From NCBI RefSeq assembly GCF_019263595.1, contig NZ_JADQDD010000005.1, positions 1 through 56,108 of the forward strand: 56,108 bases of DNA, in the 5' to 3' direction. This stretch comes from Pseudonocardia sp. KRD291. Lineage in GTDB: Bacteria > Actinomycetota > Actinomycetes > Mycobacteriales > Pseudonocardiaceae. Shown one piece after another: positions 1 to 7,868 of this stretch. A program made the translations under genes and the position numbers. Every line of letters starts with the position of its first letter. Position 1 is the stretch's first letter. Under the pieces are notes generated by a model that was given only the letters and a program-made list of their open reading frames with translations, did no database searches and had not been told where the DNA came from.

Positions 1-177
1 GGGGGGATTCCCGCGGCGAGCGACCCGCGGGTCCCGCGCCCGCCCGTCGAACCGGACCCGTCACTGTTCGGCTTCGCCCGGCGCACCCGCAGCCGCCGCG
101 GATCACGGCTGTTCACCCTGTTCTTCGTGCTGGTCTTCGCCGTGATCGTGATCCAGACCGTGGTGTCGATCGTCTGA
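1..177 (+). CDS. C-terminal end of a membrane protein (5' truncated)
   Basis: An open frame runs in from the window edge and stops with TGA at 175-177. The 58 visible residues are Pro/Arg-rich, then a basic stretch (RRTRSRRGSR) leads into one hydrophobic segment, LFTLFFVLVFAVIVIQTVV, ending two residues before the stop. A positively charged stretch followed by a terminal helix suggests a C-terminal membrane anchor with almost nothing beyond it. The protein family cannot be identified from this fragment. It reads in the same direction as the fusion gene that follows after 238 bp. Confidence 0.6.
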   Translation, partial: GGIPAASDPRVPRPPVEPDPSLFGFARRTRSRRGSRLFTLFFVLVFAVIVIQTVVSIV

Positions 178-415
178 CCGGGTACGACCGCTCGCCCGCT
201 CGTCCGGACCAACGTCGCACCGCACGGCGCCGTCCTTCCACGTGTGTCGGAGGCGCCGACTACCCTGAGGGCCACTACCGGCTCGTCGCCGGGGCCCGTC
301 AACCGCCGATCCAGCGTCGCCGAACCACACCCGGCGACCCCGGCCCGGTACGAGGAGGTGAGCCGCCATCGGTTCCCCCGCGAGCTCGCAGGTTTCCGCG
401 CCCACGTCGCACCGG

Positions 416-2458
416 GTGTCGTCGGTGCTGGCGATCCCGGCGTTCCGCCGGCTGTGGACGGTCACCGCGATCACCTCCACCGGCGAGTGGCTCTCGGTCC
501 TGGCGATGACGTCGCTGGCGACCCACCTCGCCGCCGGCGCCGGGTACACGGCGCAGAGCTTCGCGCTCGGCGGCACGGTGGCGGCCAAGCTGCTGCCGTC
601 GCTGCTGTTCGGGCCGCTGGCCGGTGCGCTGGCCGACCGGTTCGACCGGCGCAAGCTGATGGCCACCTGCGACACGCTGAAGTTCCTGCTGCTGTTCTCG
701 ATCCCGATCGTCGGGTCCCTGTGGTGGCTGCTCGCGGCCACGTTCCTGATCGAGCTGTGCGCGATGTTCTGGATCCCGGCCAAGGACGCGGCGGTGCCGA
801 ACCTGCTGCGCCGCCCGGACCAGATGGAGACGGCCGCCCAGCTCGGGCTCGTCGTCACCTACGGCGTCGCCGTGGCCGGCGGAGCCGGACTGTTCGCGCT
901 GGTCACGAAGTTCGCCCCGCTGGTGGACGCGACGACGCCGACGACCGCGGTCTACCTGGCGCTGTTCGTGAACTCGTTCGCGTTCCTGTTCTCCGCGCTG
1001 ATGGTGTGGTTCCGGATCCCGGAGCTCTCCGGGCGCCCGAACAAGGCGGACCGGGCCGCGAAGCCGCCGTCGCTGGCGTTCATGCTCCGCGACGGCTTCA
1101 CGTTCGTCGCGACCACGCCGCTGATCCGCGGCCTGGTGATCGGCATCATCGGCGCGTTCACCGCGGGCGGCGCCGTGATCGCGACGGCGAAGCTCTACTC
1201 GTCGAGCCTGGGCGGCGGCGACGCGGCCTACTCGATCCTGTTCGTGGGCGTGTTCGGCGGTCTCGCGCTCGGGATGGCGGTCGGGCCGCGCCTGGCCCAG
1301 CGGCTGCCGCACAACCGCCTGTTCGGCACCGCGATCGTCGGTGCCGGGCTGTCGCTGGTGGTGGTCGCGCTCGCCGTGCACCTGTTCATGGCGATCGTCG
1401 CGGTGATGTTCGTCGGCGGCTTCGCCGGCGTCGCGTTCCTGACCGGTCTGACGATCATCGGCACCCAGGTCGCGGACGAGGTCCGCGGCCGGGTCAACGC
1501 GTTCGTGCAGTCGCTGGTGCGGGTGGTGCTGCTCGGCGCGATGTCGCTGGTGCCGATCGTGGTCGGCGTGGTCGCGACCCGCACGGTCACCATCGACGGC
1601 ACCCCGTACCTGGTCGACGGCACCCGGTTCGTCCTGGCCGGAGCCGGCATCGTCGCCGCGGTCGTCGGCACGTTCGCCTACCGGCAGATGGACGACCGCC
1701 GCCTCGAGCCGCTGCTCACCGATCTGGTTGCCGCGCTGCGCCACGGTGAGCGCCGCACCGGCTCCGGCGTGCTGATCGCGGTCGAGGGCGCCACCCCGGC
1801 CGAGACCTCGCGCCAGGCCGAGCTCCTCGCGGCGTCGCTGCGCGAGCGCGGGCACCGCGTGGTGGAGCCGGACGACGAGGGCGACGAGGCACGGTGGAGC
1901 GCCGCGACCCGCGAGGCAGACCTGGCCGGCGCGCGCGCCAAGGCCCTGGCCGCGGCCGCGGTCCGGGCCGACCTGGTGGAGCGCGTGATCCGCCCGGCGC
2001 TGGAGTCCGGCGCCGTGGTGGTGATGGACCGGTTCATGGCCAGCCCGCTGGCCCAGTTCGGGGTGGCCGCCGAGCAGATGGGCGCCGCGCCCGACGACGG
2101 CGAGCTGGAGAACCTCGGCAAGTGGGCCTCGGGCCGGCTGCGTCCGGACATGTCGGTGCTGCTCGACCGGGCGCCGGACGCCGCCGGTGGCGCCGCCGCC
2201 CCGGTCGCCGGGGCCGAGCACGCCCGGGTGCAGAAGCTGCTGGCCAGGATGGTCGCGGTGGAACCGCACCGGCACGTCGTGATCGACGCCGACGGCACCG
2301 AGGACGACGTCGCCGAACGCGTGCGCGACGGCGTGTTCCCGCTGGTTCCGGCCCCCGGTGCCGCGGCTGCCGACGCCGGGACCGTCTCCACGTCGACGAC
2401 CGCCACCGGCCCGATCCCGGCGGTCACCGACGACGGCCCCCCGCCGGCCCGATCCTGA
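416..2458 (+). CDS. MFS transporter fused to thymidylate-kinase-like domain
   Basis: Residues 1-430 form a 12-helix major facilitator module, with the typical opening AFRRLW and the loop motif GALADRFDRRK after the second helix. Residues 445-640 resemble thymidylate kinase (dTMP to dTDP). Fusions of this kind next to holB are known in Actinobacteria. The kinase P-loop is degenerate: where Tmk has GxxGxGKS/T, residues 455-467 read VEGATPAETSRQ, with no lysine, while the DRFMASPLAQFG motif near 536 is kept. The domain may therefore be catalytically dead. The start is uncertain. GTG 416 is the first canonical codon but has no ribosome site. A strong AGGAGG at 353-358 sits 9 bases before an in-frame ATC at 368, which would add 16 residues. 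It is followed by holB after 10 bp, probably in one operon. Confidence 0.85.
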   Translation: MSSVLAIPAFRRLWTVTAITSTGEWLSVLAMTSLATHLAAGAGYTAQSFALGGTVAAKLLPSLLFGPLAGALADRFDRRKLMATCDTLKFLLLFSIPIVGSLWWLLAATFLIELCAMFWIPAKDAAVPNLLRRPDQMETAAQLGLVVTYGVAVAGGAGLFALVTKFAPLVDATTPTTAVYLALFVNSFAFLFSALMVWFRIPELSGRPNKADRAAKPPSLAFMLRDGFTFVATTPLIRGLVIGIIGAFTAGGAVIATAKLYSSSLGGGDAAYSILFVGVFGGLALGMAVGPRLAQRLPHNRLFGTAIVGAGLSLVVVALAVHLFMAIVAVMFVGGFAGVAFLTGLTIIGTQVADEVRGRVNAFVQSLVRVVLLGAMSLVPIVVGVVATRTVTIDGTPYLVDGTRFVLAGAGIVAAVVGTFAYRQMDDRRLEPLLTDLVAALRHGERRTGSGVLIAVEGATPAETSRQAELLAASLRERGHRVVEPDDEGDEARWSAATREADLAGARAKALAAAAVRADLVERVIRPALESGAVVVMDRFMASPLAQFGVAAEQMGAAPDDGELENLGKWASGRLRPDMSVLLDRAPDAAGGAAAPVAGAEHARVQKLLARMVAVEPHRHVVIDADGTEDDVAERVRDGVFPLVPAPGAAAADAGTVSTSTTATGPIPAVTDDGPPPARS

Positions 2459-2468
2459 GCCCGCGCCG

Positions 2469-3620
2469 ATGAGTGTCTGGGACGACGTCGTCGGCCAGCC
2501 CGCGGTCGTCGCCGAGCTCGGCGACGCCGCGTCGGACCCCGCGTCGATGACGCACGCGTGGCTGTTCACCGGCCCGCCCGGCTCCGGGCGCTCGAACGCC
2601 GCGCGCGCGTTCGCAGCGGCCCTGGAGTGTCCCGACCAGGGCTGCGGGCAGTGCGCGTCGTGCCGCACGATCCTGTCCGGCACGCACGCCGACGTCCGCG
2701 AGATCGTGCCCGAGGGCCTGTCCATCTCGGTCGCCGAGATGCGCAGCCTGGTCCAGCTCGCCGCCCGCAGGCCGGCCACCGCGCCCTGGCAGATCGTGAT
2801 CATCGCCGACGCCGACCGGCTCACCGAGGGCGCATCGAACGCCCTGCTCAAGGCCGTGGAGGAGCCGGCGCCGGAGACGGTGTTCCTGCTCTGCGCGCCG
2901 TCGGACCACCCCGACGACGTGCCGGTGACGATCCGCTCCCGCTGCCGCCTGGTGCACCTGCGCAGCCCGTCCGCCGGTGCCGTGGCCGGCGTGCTGCGCG
3001 ACCGCGACGGCATCGACCCCGACCAGGCGCAGTGGGCCGCCTCGGTGTCCGGTGGCCATGTCGGACGGGCCCGGCGCCTGGCCCGCGACCCCCAGGCGAG
3101 GTCGCGCCGCGAGTCGATCCTGGCGGTGCCGACCCAGCTGCACCGCCTCGGCGACGCGTTCTTCCACGCCGAGTCCCTGATCCGCTCCGCCGAGACCGAG
3201 GCGAACGACCTGCGCGAGCAGCGCGACGAGACCGAACGCGAGGAGCTCTCCGTCGCGATGGGCGGGGGCGGCACCGGCAAGGGCGTCGCGGGCGCGGCGC
3301 GAGCCGCCAAGGCCGCCGAGCGCGATCTGGAGAAGCGCCAGAAGTCCCGCGCCACCAGGACCCAGCGCGACGCACTGGACCGCGCCCTGGTCGACCTGGC
3401 GGGCTTCTACCGGGACACCCTGATCGCGGCGACCGGTGCCGACGTGGCGCTCACCAACCCCGACCGCGAGCACGAGATCCGGATCGCCGCCGCCGAGTGG
3501 AGGTCCGAGTCCGCGCTGCGCCGGCTGGAGGCGGTGCTGGCCTGCCGGGACGCTCTGGAGCAGAACGTGAAGCCCCGGATCGCGGTCGAGGCCATGATGA
3601 CCGCCCTGCACCGTGGATGA
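2469..3620 (+). CDS. holB: DNA polymerase III subunit delta prime
   Basis: A 383-residue clamp-loader AAA+ protein. The nucleotide-binding loop is GPPGSGRS (residues 35-42), with Arg in place of Lys; delta prime subunits are commonly non-hydrolysing, so this fits. A zinc-binding set of four cysteines follows at 54, 59, 62 and 65, as in clamp-loader subunits. The NALLKAVEEP box (DnaX/HolB signature) and the SRC arginine-finger motif in TIRSRCRLV are intact. The C-terminal third is a helical collar domain with a charged, Gly-rich insertion around residues 255-300. ATG 2469 starts 10 bp after the MFS-Tmk stop. It acts in the cytoplasm in the DnaX complex that loads the beta clamp at the replication fork. 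Confidence 0.95.
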   Translation: MSVWDDVVGQPAVVAELGDAASDPASMTHAWLFTGPPGSGRSNAARAFAAALECPDQGCGQCASCRTILSGTHADVREIVPEGLSISVAEMRSLVQLAARRPATAPWQIVIIADADRLTEGASNALLKAVEEPAPETVFLLCAPSDHPDDVPVTIRSRCRLVHLRSPSAGAVAGVLRDRDGIDPDQAQWAASVSGGHVGRARRLARDPQARSRRESILAVPTQLHRLGDAFFHAESLIRSAETEANDLREQRDETEREELSVAMGGGGTGKGVAGAARAAKAAERDLEKRQKSRATRTQRDALDRALVDLAGFYRDTLIAATGADVALTNPDREHEIRIAAAEWRSESALRRLEAVLACRDALEQNVKPRIAVEAMMTALHRG

Positions 3621-3629
3621 CACTGCAGC

Positions 3630-4145
3630 GTGGATGACTGTCCCCTGATCCTCACCGCGCTCCTCGACGAGCCGGCCCGGCAGCACTTCGACGACCTGCG
3701 CCGCCGCCACTTCCCGGCCGGGCGCAACCACATCGACGCCCACCTCACCCTGTTCCACCACCTCCCCGGCGATCACGAGTCCGAGATCTCCCACACGGTG
3801 TCCGACGCCGTGCGCCGCCCGGCCCCGACGGCGCGGGTGACCGGCGTGCGCCTGCTCGGCCGGGGCGTCGCGTTCACCCTCGCCTGCCCCGAGCTCGCCA
3901 CGCTCCGCCGCGACCTGGCGCGCGCCTGGGACCCCTGGTTGACCGGTCAGGACCGGGGCAAGGACGACCTGCACGTGACGGTGCAGAACAAGGTCGACCC
4001 GTCCGAGGCCCGCGCCCTGCACGACGGTCTCGCCTCCGGCTTCGAGCCCTACGACGTGCCGGTGACCGGCCTGGCCCTCTGGCACTACCGGGGCGGTCCC
4101 TGGTCACCCGGCCCCCGCCACCACTTCGACGACGTCCGCTCCTGA
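3630..4145 (+). CDS. 2'-5' RNA ligase / 2H phosphoesterase family protein
   Basis: A 171-residue protein with the paired H-x-T/S motifs of the 2H phosphoesterase superfamily: HLT at residues 38-40 and HVT at 115-117. Members hydrolyse or form 2',5' or cyclic phosphodiester bonds in RNA or small nucleotides; the actual substrate cannot be told from sequence. GTG 3630 lies 10 bp after the holB stop, so it is likely the last gene of the fusion-holB transcript. The short sequence CGTGGATGAC occurs twice, across the holB stop and across this start. A hairpin at 4167-4192 closes the unit. Confidence 0.82.
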   Translation: MDDCPLILTALLDEPARQHFDDLRRRHFPAGRNHIDAHLTLFHHLPGDHESEISHTVSDAVRRPAPTARVTGVRLLGRGVAFTLACPELATLRRDLARAWDPWLTGQDRGKDDLHVTVQNKVDPSEARALHDGLASGFEPYDVPVTGLALWHYRGGPWSPGPRHHFDDVRS

Positions 4146-4166
4146 GTTCGCACCCCTCCCATCCAT

Positions 4167-4192
4167 CCGCACCTCCTGCAGCAGGTGCGGAC
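4167..4192 (+). terminator. Hairpin terminator after the holB operon
   Basis: TCCGCACCT (4167-4175) pairs perfectly with AGGTGCGGA (4184-4192) around CCTGCAGC. There is no T-tract, as is usual for GC-rich actinobacterial terminators. It lies 21 bp after the phosphoesterase stop and upstream of the tRNA gene. Confidence 0.55.
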
Positions 4193-4275
4193 GGACGGAA
4201 GCTGTGCGGCTGCGGACCCACCCCGGGGTGACGGGTGGACGACGGGCGGCCGGTACACTTCCGACCGCAGTACCC

Positions 4276-4349
4276 GCCGCCTTAGCTCAGTCGGTTAGAG
4301 CGACGCACTCGTAATGCGTAGGTCGGGAGTTCGACTCTCCCAGGCGGCT
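4276..4349 (+). tRNA. tRNA-Thr, anticodon CGT
   Basis: A complete 74-base cloverleaf. The acceptor stem is GCCGCCT/AGGCGGC with discriminator T, and the D arm is GCTC...GAGC with GG in the loop. The anticodon stem is ACGCA/TGCGT around loop CTCGTAA, giving anticodon CGT. The T arm is GGGAG-TTCGACT-CTCCC. CCA is not encoded. Its 3' part, from the anticodon loop onward, is repeated at 36046-36088, which marks this gene as the likely integration target of the island to its right. Confidence 0.95.
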
Positions 4350-4500
4350 CTCCAGGTCGGAGGCCCATTGAGGGTCCCTGGCCGCCCCTCAGGAGCCGGT
4401 TCGTGGCCTCCCGGTCGTCTTGGCGTCAGGTGATGGCCTCCGCGAAGCGCCCCGGCCCCGTCGGCAGGCCTCGATCTCCTGGCTCCCGAGCGGCTCCGCG
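4307..4500 (+). repeat. Left copy of tRNA-derived direct repeat (attL-like)
   Basis: Positions 4307-4450 match 36046-36189 at 142 of 144 positions with no gap (mismatches at 4313/36052 and 4359/36098). Similarity then continues, weaker and with small indels, to about 4500/36240, through shared words such as TCGATCTCCTGGCTCC. The left copy contains the 3' half of the intact tRNA-Thr. A near-identical core with diverging flanks is what a tRNA-targeted integrative element leaves behind, though 144 bp is long for a crossover core. Confidence 0.85.
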
Positions 4501-5034
4501 CGCGTGGAGTCCGCTCGCAGGCGGAGGCATCCGCGTAATCCACGGAATCCTGCGCGGCGCGTGCCACCGAGTGATCCGCTTGGGCTTGATCGTTGCAGTC
4601 CCTCGATCGAGCCGCCCTCGGTACCGAGGCCGAGCCTGTCGATCGCGGAAGGAGCCGCGCGCGTCACCTGATCTGGCTCGCAATGACCACTGGCGCGCTG
4701 ATGTCCTCGCCGGCGGGTAGCCCGATCGAGTGATACGGCTTCAGTCGAGCTTGACCACAAGTAGAGCGTCGAAGCCTGTCCATCCGCACGTCGACGACGT
4801 CTCGGCCGCTCCTGTCGCAAACCGCCTAGCTGCACATACGGATAGTTCTCGTCATACTGACCTTGTCTGGCGAGTGACTGTCGTCCCACCATAAACGGTC
4901 ATCGATGACTGCAAATAGGGAACGAGTCGGCGGCAACCAGCGCGCATCCTGCGCAGTCTGGTGCTCGTTGAGGTCTTTCGACACACCGCGGACGACAAGT
5001 CCGGTCCAGGGGGCACCTCGAGGAGGAGGACGGT
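4501..5034. other. Gene-free left end of the island
   Basis: About 530 bp with no credible gene. Short frames on both strands lack start context and family features. Base composition is clearly less GC-rich from about 4680 to 4960, unlike both neighbours. The stretch just before 5035 must hold the promoter of the LuxR gene; an A/T-rich patch (CCATAAACGG near 4890 and GCAAATAGGG near 4912) is the only visible candidate. Remnants of an integrase or att flank may lie here, but none can be recognised. Confidence 0.5.
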
Positions 5035-6288
5035 ATGGGTGAAAGTACGACCCGGGTGGCGTTCATGCGCCGCTGTGACTCCGGCACTCAGTGGCGGGTT
5101 CGAGGGCGCCGAATGCCCCGGCCGCAGGAGGGCCAGGTCATCGACCTGCTGCTCGCCTCGCGCCGGCTGCTCGACCCGGGCACACTGCCCCATCCCGAGC
5201 ACGTCGTCGACCACCCGTCGGCCCGTGTCGTCCTGAAGGCGATCTGGGCGTCGGCCATGGCCACCCTCACGACTGGAACGAACAGCGTCTCGCCGGACCT
5301 CGTGCAGGTGCTGCAGGCGGTCAAGGAGCTCGACGAGAGACTCCTGCTCGACCAGATCGCCAGCCAGGACCGGGCACTGCAACGAGTGCGTGCCGCATTG
5401 GCGATGCTCGGCGAGACGAAGAGCTGCAGCACGCTGCTCGACACGGCGGCGACCACGGCCTGCAGTCTCGGCTTCGACCGCTCGATCGTCTCCCGGGTCG
5501 CGGACTCGCTCTGGATCCCGGAGCGGGTGCACGTGGACAAGGACGAGATGTGGGCGCGGGAGATCCTGGCCGTCGGGCGGAGCACTCCGCAGCAACTCAA
5601 CGGGTCGATCGTCGAGACGGAGATGGTCCGTCGGCGTACCTCGATCCTGGTCGACCAGGTACAGGACCGTCCCGGTGTGCACAAGGAGATCGCCGAGGCG
5701 TCGATGTCACGCAGCTACGCCGCGGCTCCGATCGTGGTGCACGGCGTGGTCGCCGGATTCGTCCACGTCGACTGCTACTACCAGCAGCGCAACGTGGACC
5801 AGCTCGACCGCCAGATCCTCACGATGTTCACCGAGGGCCTGGGGCAGGCGCTGACCCGCACGATGGTGCTCGACGAGCTCGGCACCATCCGCCGCGACGT
5901 CGACGAACTGTCCCGGCGTCTCGCCGCCGTGCGCGACGAGGGGGACTCGCGCGTGCTGTGGGGGCACGAGGACGACGTCGACGAGGCGCCCGGCGACATC
6001 CGGCGGTCGCGTCCGTCCGGTGGTGTCGACCACTTCCTCCGCTCGGCCCCGGTGGACCCGACATTGACCCGGCGCGAGGTCGAGGTGCTGCGACTGATGG
6101 CCGCGGGCGACACCAACTCCCGGATCGCAAGCCGCCTGGTGATCTCCGAGGGCACGGTGAAGTCCCACGTCAAGCACATCCTGCGCAAGCTTGGTGTGGC
6201 GAATCGGGCCGAGGCCGTATCGCACTGGCTGCGCAGTCGCCACGACGTGCAGCGAGAGCGCGTCCAGGCCGGCGACGGACGTCGCTGA
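5035..6288 (+). CDS. GAF-LuxR transcriptional regulator
   Basis: A 417-residue protein. The N-terminal 100 residues are unassigned, roughly 110-290 resemble a GAF sensor domain (with the SYAAAPIVVHGVVAGFVHV strand pair typical of the fold), and 345-405 is a LuxR/FixJ helix-turn-helix, LTRREVEVLRLMAAG through GTVKSHVKHILRKLGV. No receiver domain or phospho-Asp is visible, so it probably responds to a bound ligand rather than a kinase. ATG 5035 has GGAGGAGGA 5 bp upstream. It is the first gene of the island and lies directly before the mce operon, making it the obvious candidate regulator of uptake and catabolism. Target sites are unknown. Confidence 0.85.
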   Translation: MGESTTRVAFMRRCDSGTQWRVRGRRMPRPQEGQVIDLLLASRRLLDPGTLPHPEHVVDHPSARVVLKAIWASAMATLTTGTNSVSPDLVQVLQAVKELDERLLLDQIASQDRALQRVRAALAMLGETKSCSTLLDTAATTACSLGFDRSIVSRVADSLWIPERVHVDKDEMWAREILAVGRSTPQQLNGSIVETEMVRRRTSILVDQVQDRPGVHKEIAEASMSRSYAAAPIVVHGVVAGFVHVDCYYQQRNVDQLDRQILTMFTEGLGQALTRTMVLDELGTIRRDVDELSRRLAAVRDEGDSRVLWGHEDDVDEAPGDIRRSRPSGGVDHFLRSAPVDPTLTRREVEVLRLMAAGDTNSRIASRLVISEGTVKSHVKHILRKLGVANRAEAVSHWLRSRHDVQRERVQAGDGRR

Positions 6289-6293
6289 GAGCG

Positions 6294-6899
6294 ATGCCGA
6301 CCACGTCCGCGTCCGTGCCGGAACCGGTGCGGGCCTACCTCGACGAGCTCGACCGAGCCTCGGCAGGCCTGCCCCGCGACCAGCGCCAGGATCTACGAGC
6401 CCGGGTCTGGGCGGAGGTCGCCGAGGCAGCCGGCAGCGATCCGGCACCGGAGCGGATCGACGAGGCCCTGCGCCGGCTCGGCCCGCCCTCCGCGCTCGCC
6501 GGCACGGGGGGCCACGCCCTGCGTGACCCCCTCGTGGTCCACCTGCTCGGCTGCTCCCTGCTGACCTTCGGGATCGGCGGGGTGGCCGGGCTGGTCCGGG
6601 TGTGGCGCTCCCCCTCCTGGCCTCGTGTCGACGCGCTCGTCGCCACGCTCATGGTGGTGGTCGCGGGCGCCGTACTCCCGATGCTGGCTCCCGTGCACCC
6701 GATCGCCGGTGCGCTGCTCGGCGGGCTCGGAGTGGGCTCGTTACTCGCTGCGTGTGTGCTGGGAGGCCGGATGCTCATGGCCCGCCGCCGCGCCCGTCGG
6801 GCTCGCCGGACCTCCCCCGACGCAGATGCCGCTCCGCATACCCCCCGAGGGGGAGGCGGAACCGCCCCCAGCGGGAGGTGTGAGGACTCCTCTCGCTGA
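6294..6899 (+). CDS. HAAS-type integral membrane protein
   Basis: A 201-residue protein. Residues 1-65 look like a HAAS (DUF1700-like) helical domain: VRAYLDELDRASAGLPRDQRQ, then RIDEALRRLGPPSAL. Three hydrophobic helices follow (about 75-95, 105-125 and 130-150), then a basic RRRARRARR stretch and a disordered tail. HAAS proteins often accompany small transcription factors. Here the gene starts 6 bp after the LuxR stop with no space for a promoter, so it is co-transcribed and may tether or modulate that regulator. The role is inferred from position. Confidence 0.7.
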   Translation: MPTTSASVPEPVRAYLDELDRASAGLPRDQRQDLRARVWAEVAEAAGSDPAPERIDEALRRLGPPSALAGTGGHALRDPLVVHLLGCSLLTFGIGGVAGLVRVWRSPSWPRVDALVATLMVVVAGAVLPMLAPVHPIAGALLGGLGVGSLLAACVLGGRMLMARRRARRARRTSPDADAAPHTPRGGGGTAPSGRCEDSSR

Positions 6900-6979
6900 C
6901 GAGACTCACAGTTCGGTGGAGGTCTAGTGATCGCCGCCACCCGACCTCGATACGCGCCGGTCGACTCGAAGGAGAGTGG

Positions 6980-7852
6980 ATGAGCACGCCTGGGACGCTC
7001 GCCCAGCAGCCCGACAGGACGGCCGAAGTACCCCGCCGGTCGGCTAAGGGCTCCGGTACGCCGGGTCTGCTGAAGAAGATCGCCGACCCGTTCGTCACGG
7101 CCGGCGAGATGTGGCAGCTGATGGTCAAGGTGTTCGCCCTGGCCATCCGCAAGCCGGTCGGTTTCTGGGGAGACACCCGGGACCAGTGCTTCGACATCCT
7201 GAAGCTGACCTGGCTGCCGATGTCGCTGGCCGCGTTCGGGTTCGGGTTCGGGGCGCCGGGCCTCACCGGTGGCGCGATCTTCTACACCTTCGGCATCCCG
7301 TACCGCCTCGGCGCGTTCTTCGAGTTCGCGTCGGTCCGTGAGTTCGCTCCGTTCATCAACGGCATGGTCGTGGCCGGCGTCGTCGGGACGGCGATCACCG
7401 CCGACCTGGGAGCCCGCCGCATCCGGGACGAGATCGACGCCATGGAGGTCCTCGGCGTCGACCCGATCCGGACACTCGTCCTCCCGCGGGTGCTGGCCTG
7501 CACGATCATGACCGCGGTCCTGGACATCCTGGCTCTGGTCGTCGGTCTGGTCAGCGGCTACGTGGCCGCCGGCCCCATCTTCGACGCCAGCTACGCCGGC
7601 TACTACGGCTCGCTGTTCGATCTGCTCAACACGGTCGACATGTGGGGCAGCGTCGCGAAGTGCGCCCTCTACGGCCTGATCATCGGCGTCGTCTGCAGCT
7701 ACGTCGGGCTCAACGCCAAGGGCGGCCCGATCGGCGTCGGCAAGGCGGTCAACCAGGCGGTCGTCATCTCGTTCGCCGGGGTCTGGGTCATCAACTTCGT
7801 GTTCACGCTGACGATGCTCGGCCTGAACCCCCAGATGAGCGTCTACAAGTGA
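6980..7852 (+). CDS. yrbEA: MlaE/YrbE permease A of mce system
   Basis: A 290-residue ABC permease of the MlaE family with about five membrane helices after a roughly 50-residue cytoplasmic N-terminus. The family motif DEIDAMEVLGVDPI, which contacts the ATPase, is present near residue 152. It forms the inner-membrane channel with its partner at 7869 and delivers lipid from the MCE proteins to the cell. ATG 6980 is preceded by GAAGGAG. It is the first gene of the transport operon, separated by 80 bp from the HAAS gene, so a promoter may lie in 6900-6979. The letter A is assigned from gene order. Confidence 0.93.
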   Translation: MSTPGTLAQQPDRTAEVPRRSAKGSGTPGLLKKIADPFVTAGEMWQLMVKVFALAIRKPVGFWGDTRDQCFDILKLTWLPMSLAAFGFGFGAPGLTGGAIFYTFGIPYRLGAFFEFASVREFAPFINGMVVAGVVGTAITADLGARRIRDEIDAMEVLGVDPIRTLVLPRVLACTIMTAVLDILALVVGLVSGYVAAGPIFDASYAGYYGSLFDLLNTVDMWGSVAKCALYGLIIGVVCSYVGLNAKGGPIGVGKAVNQAVVISFAGVWVINFVFTLTMLGLNPQMSVYK

Positions 7853-7868
7853 GGGAGGTGCGGACGCC

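Noticed and set aside
299-3355. A minus-strand open frame of about 1000 codons opposite the MFS-Tmk and holB genes
   Set aside because: Arg/Asp/Gln-rich low-complexity product typical of antisense frames in very GC-rich DNA; the plus-strand genes are certain.
3600-3640. Repeated CGTGGATGAC at the holB/phosphoesterase junction as a regulatory repeat
   Set aside because: Only 10 bp and within coding ends; too short to support a function.
4389-4892. Minus-strand frame whose last 17 residues recur at the right repeat, considered as an integrase remnant
   Set aside because: The shared end simply reflects the 144-bp DNA repeat; a one-base indel further in breaks the frame between copies and no recombinase motif (R...HxxR...Y) is visible.
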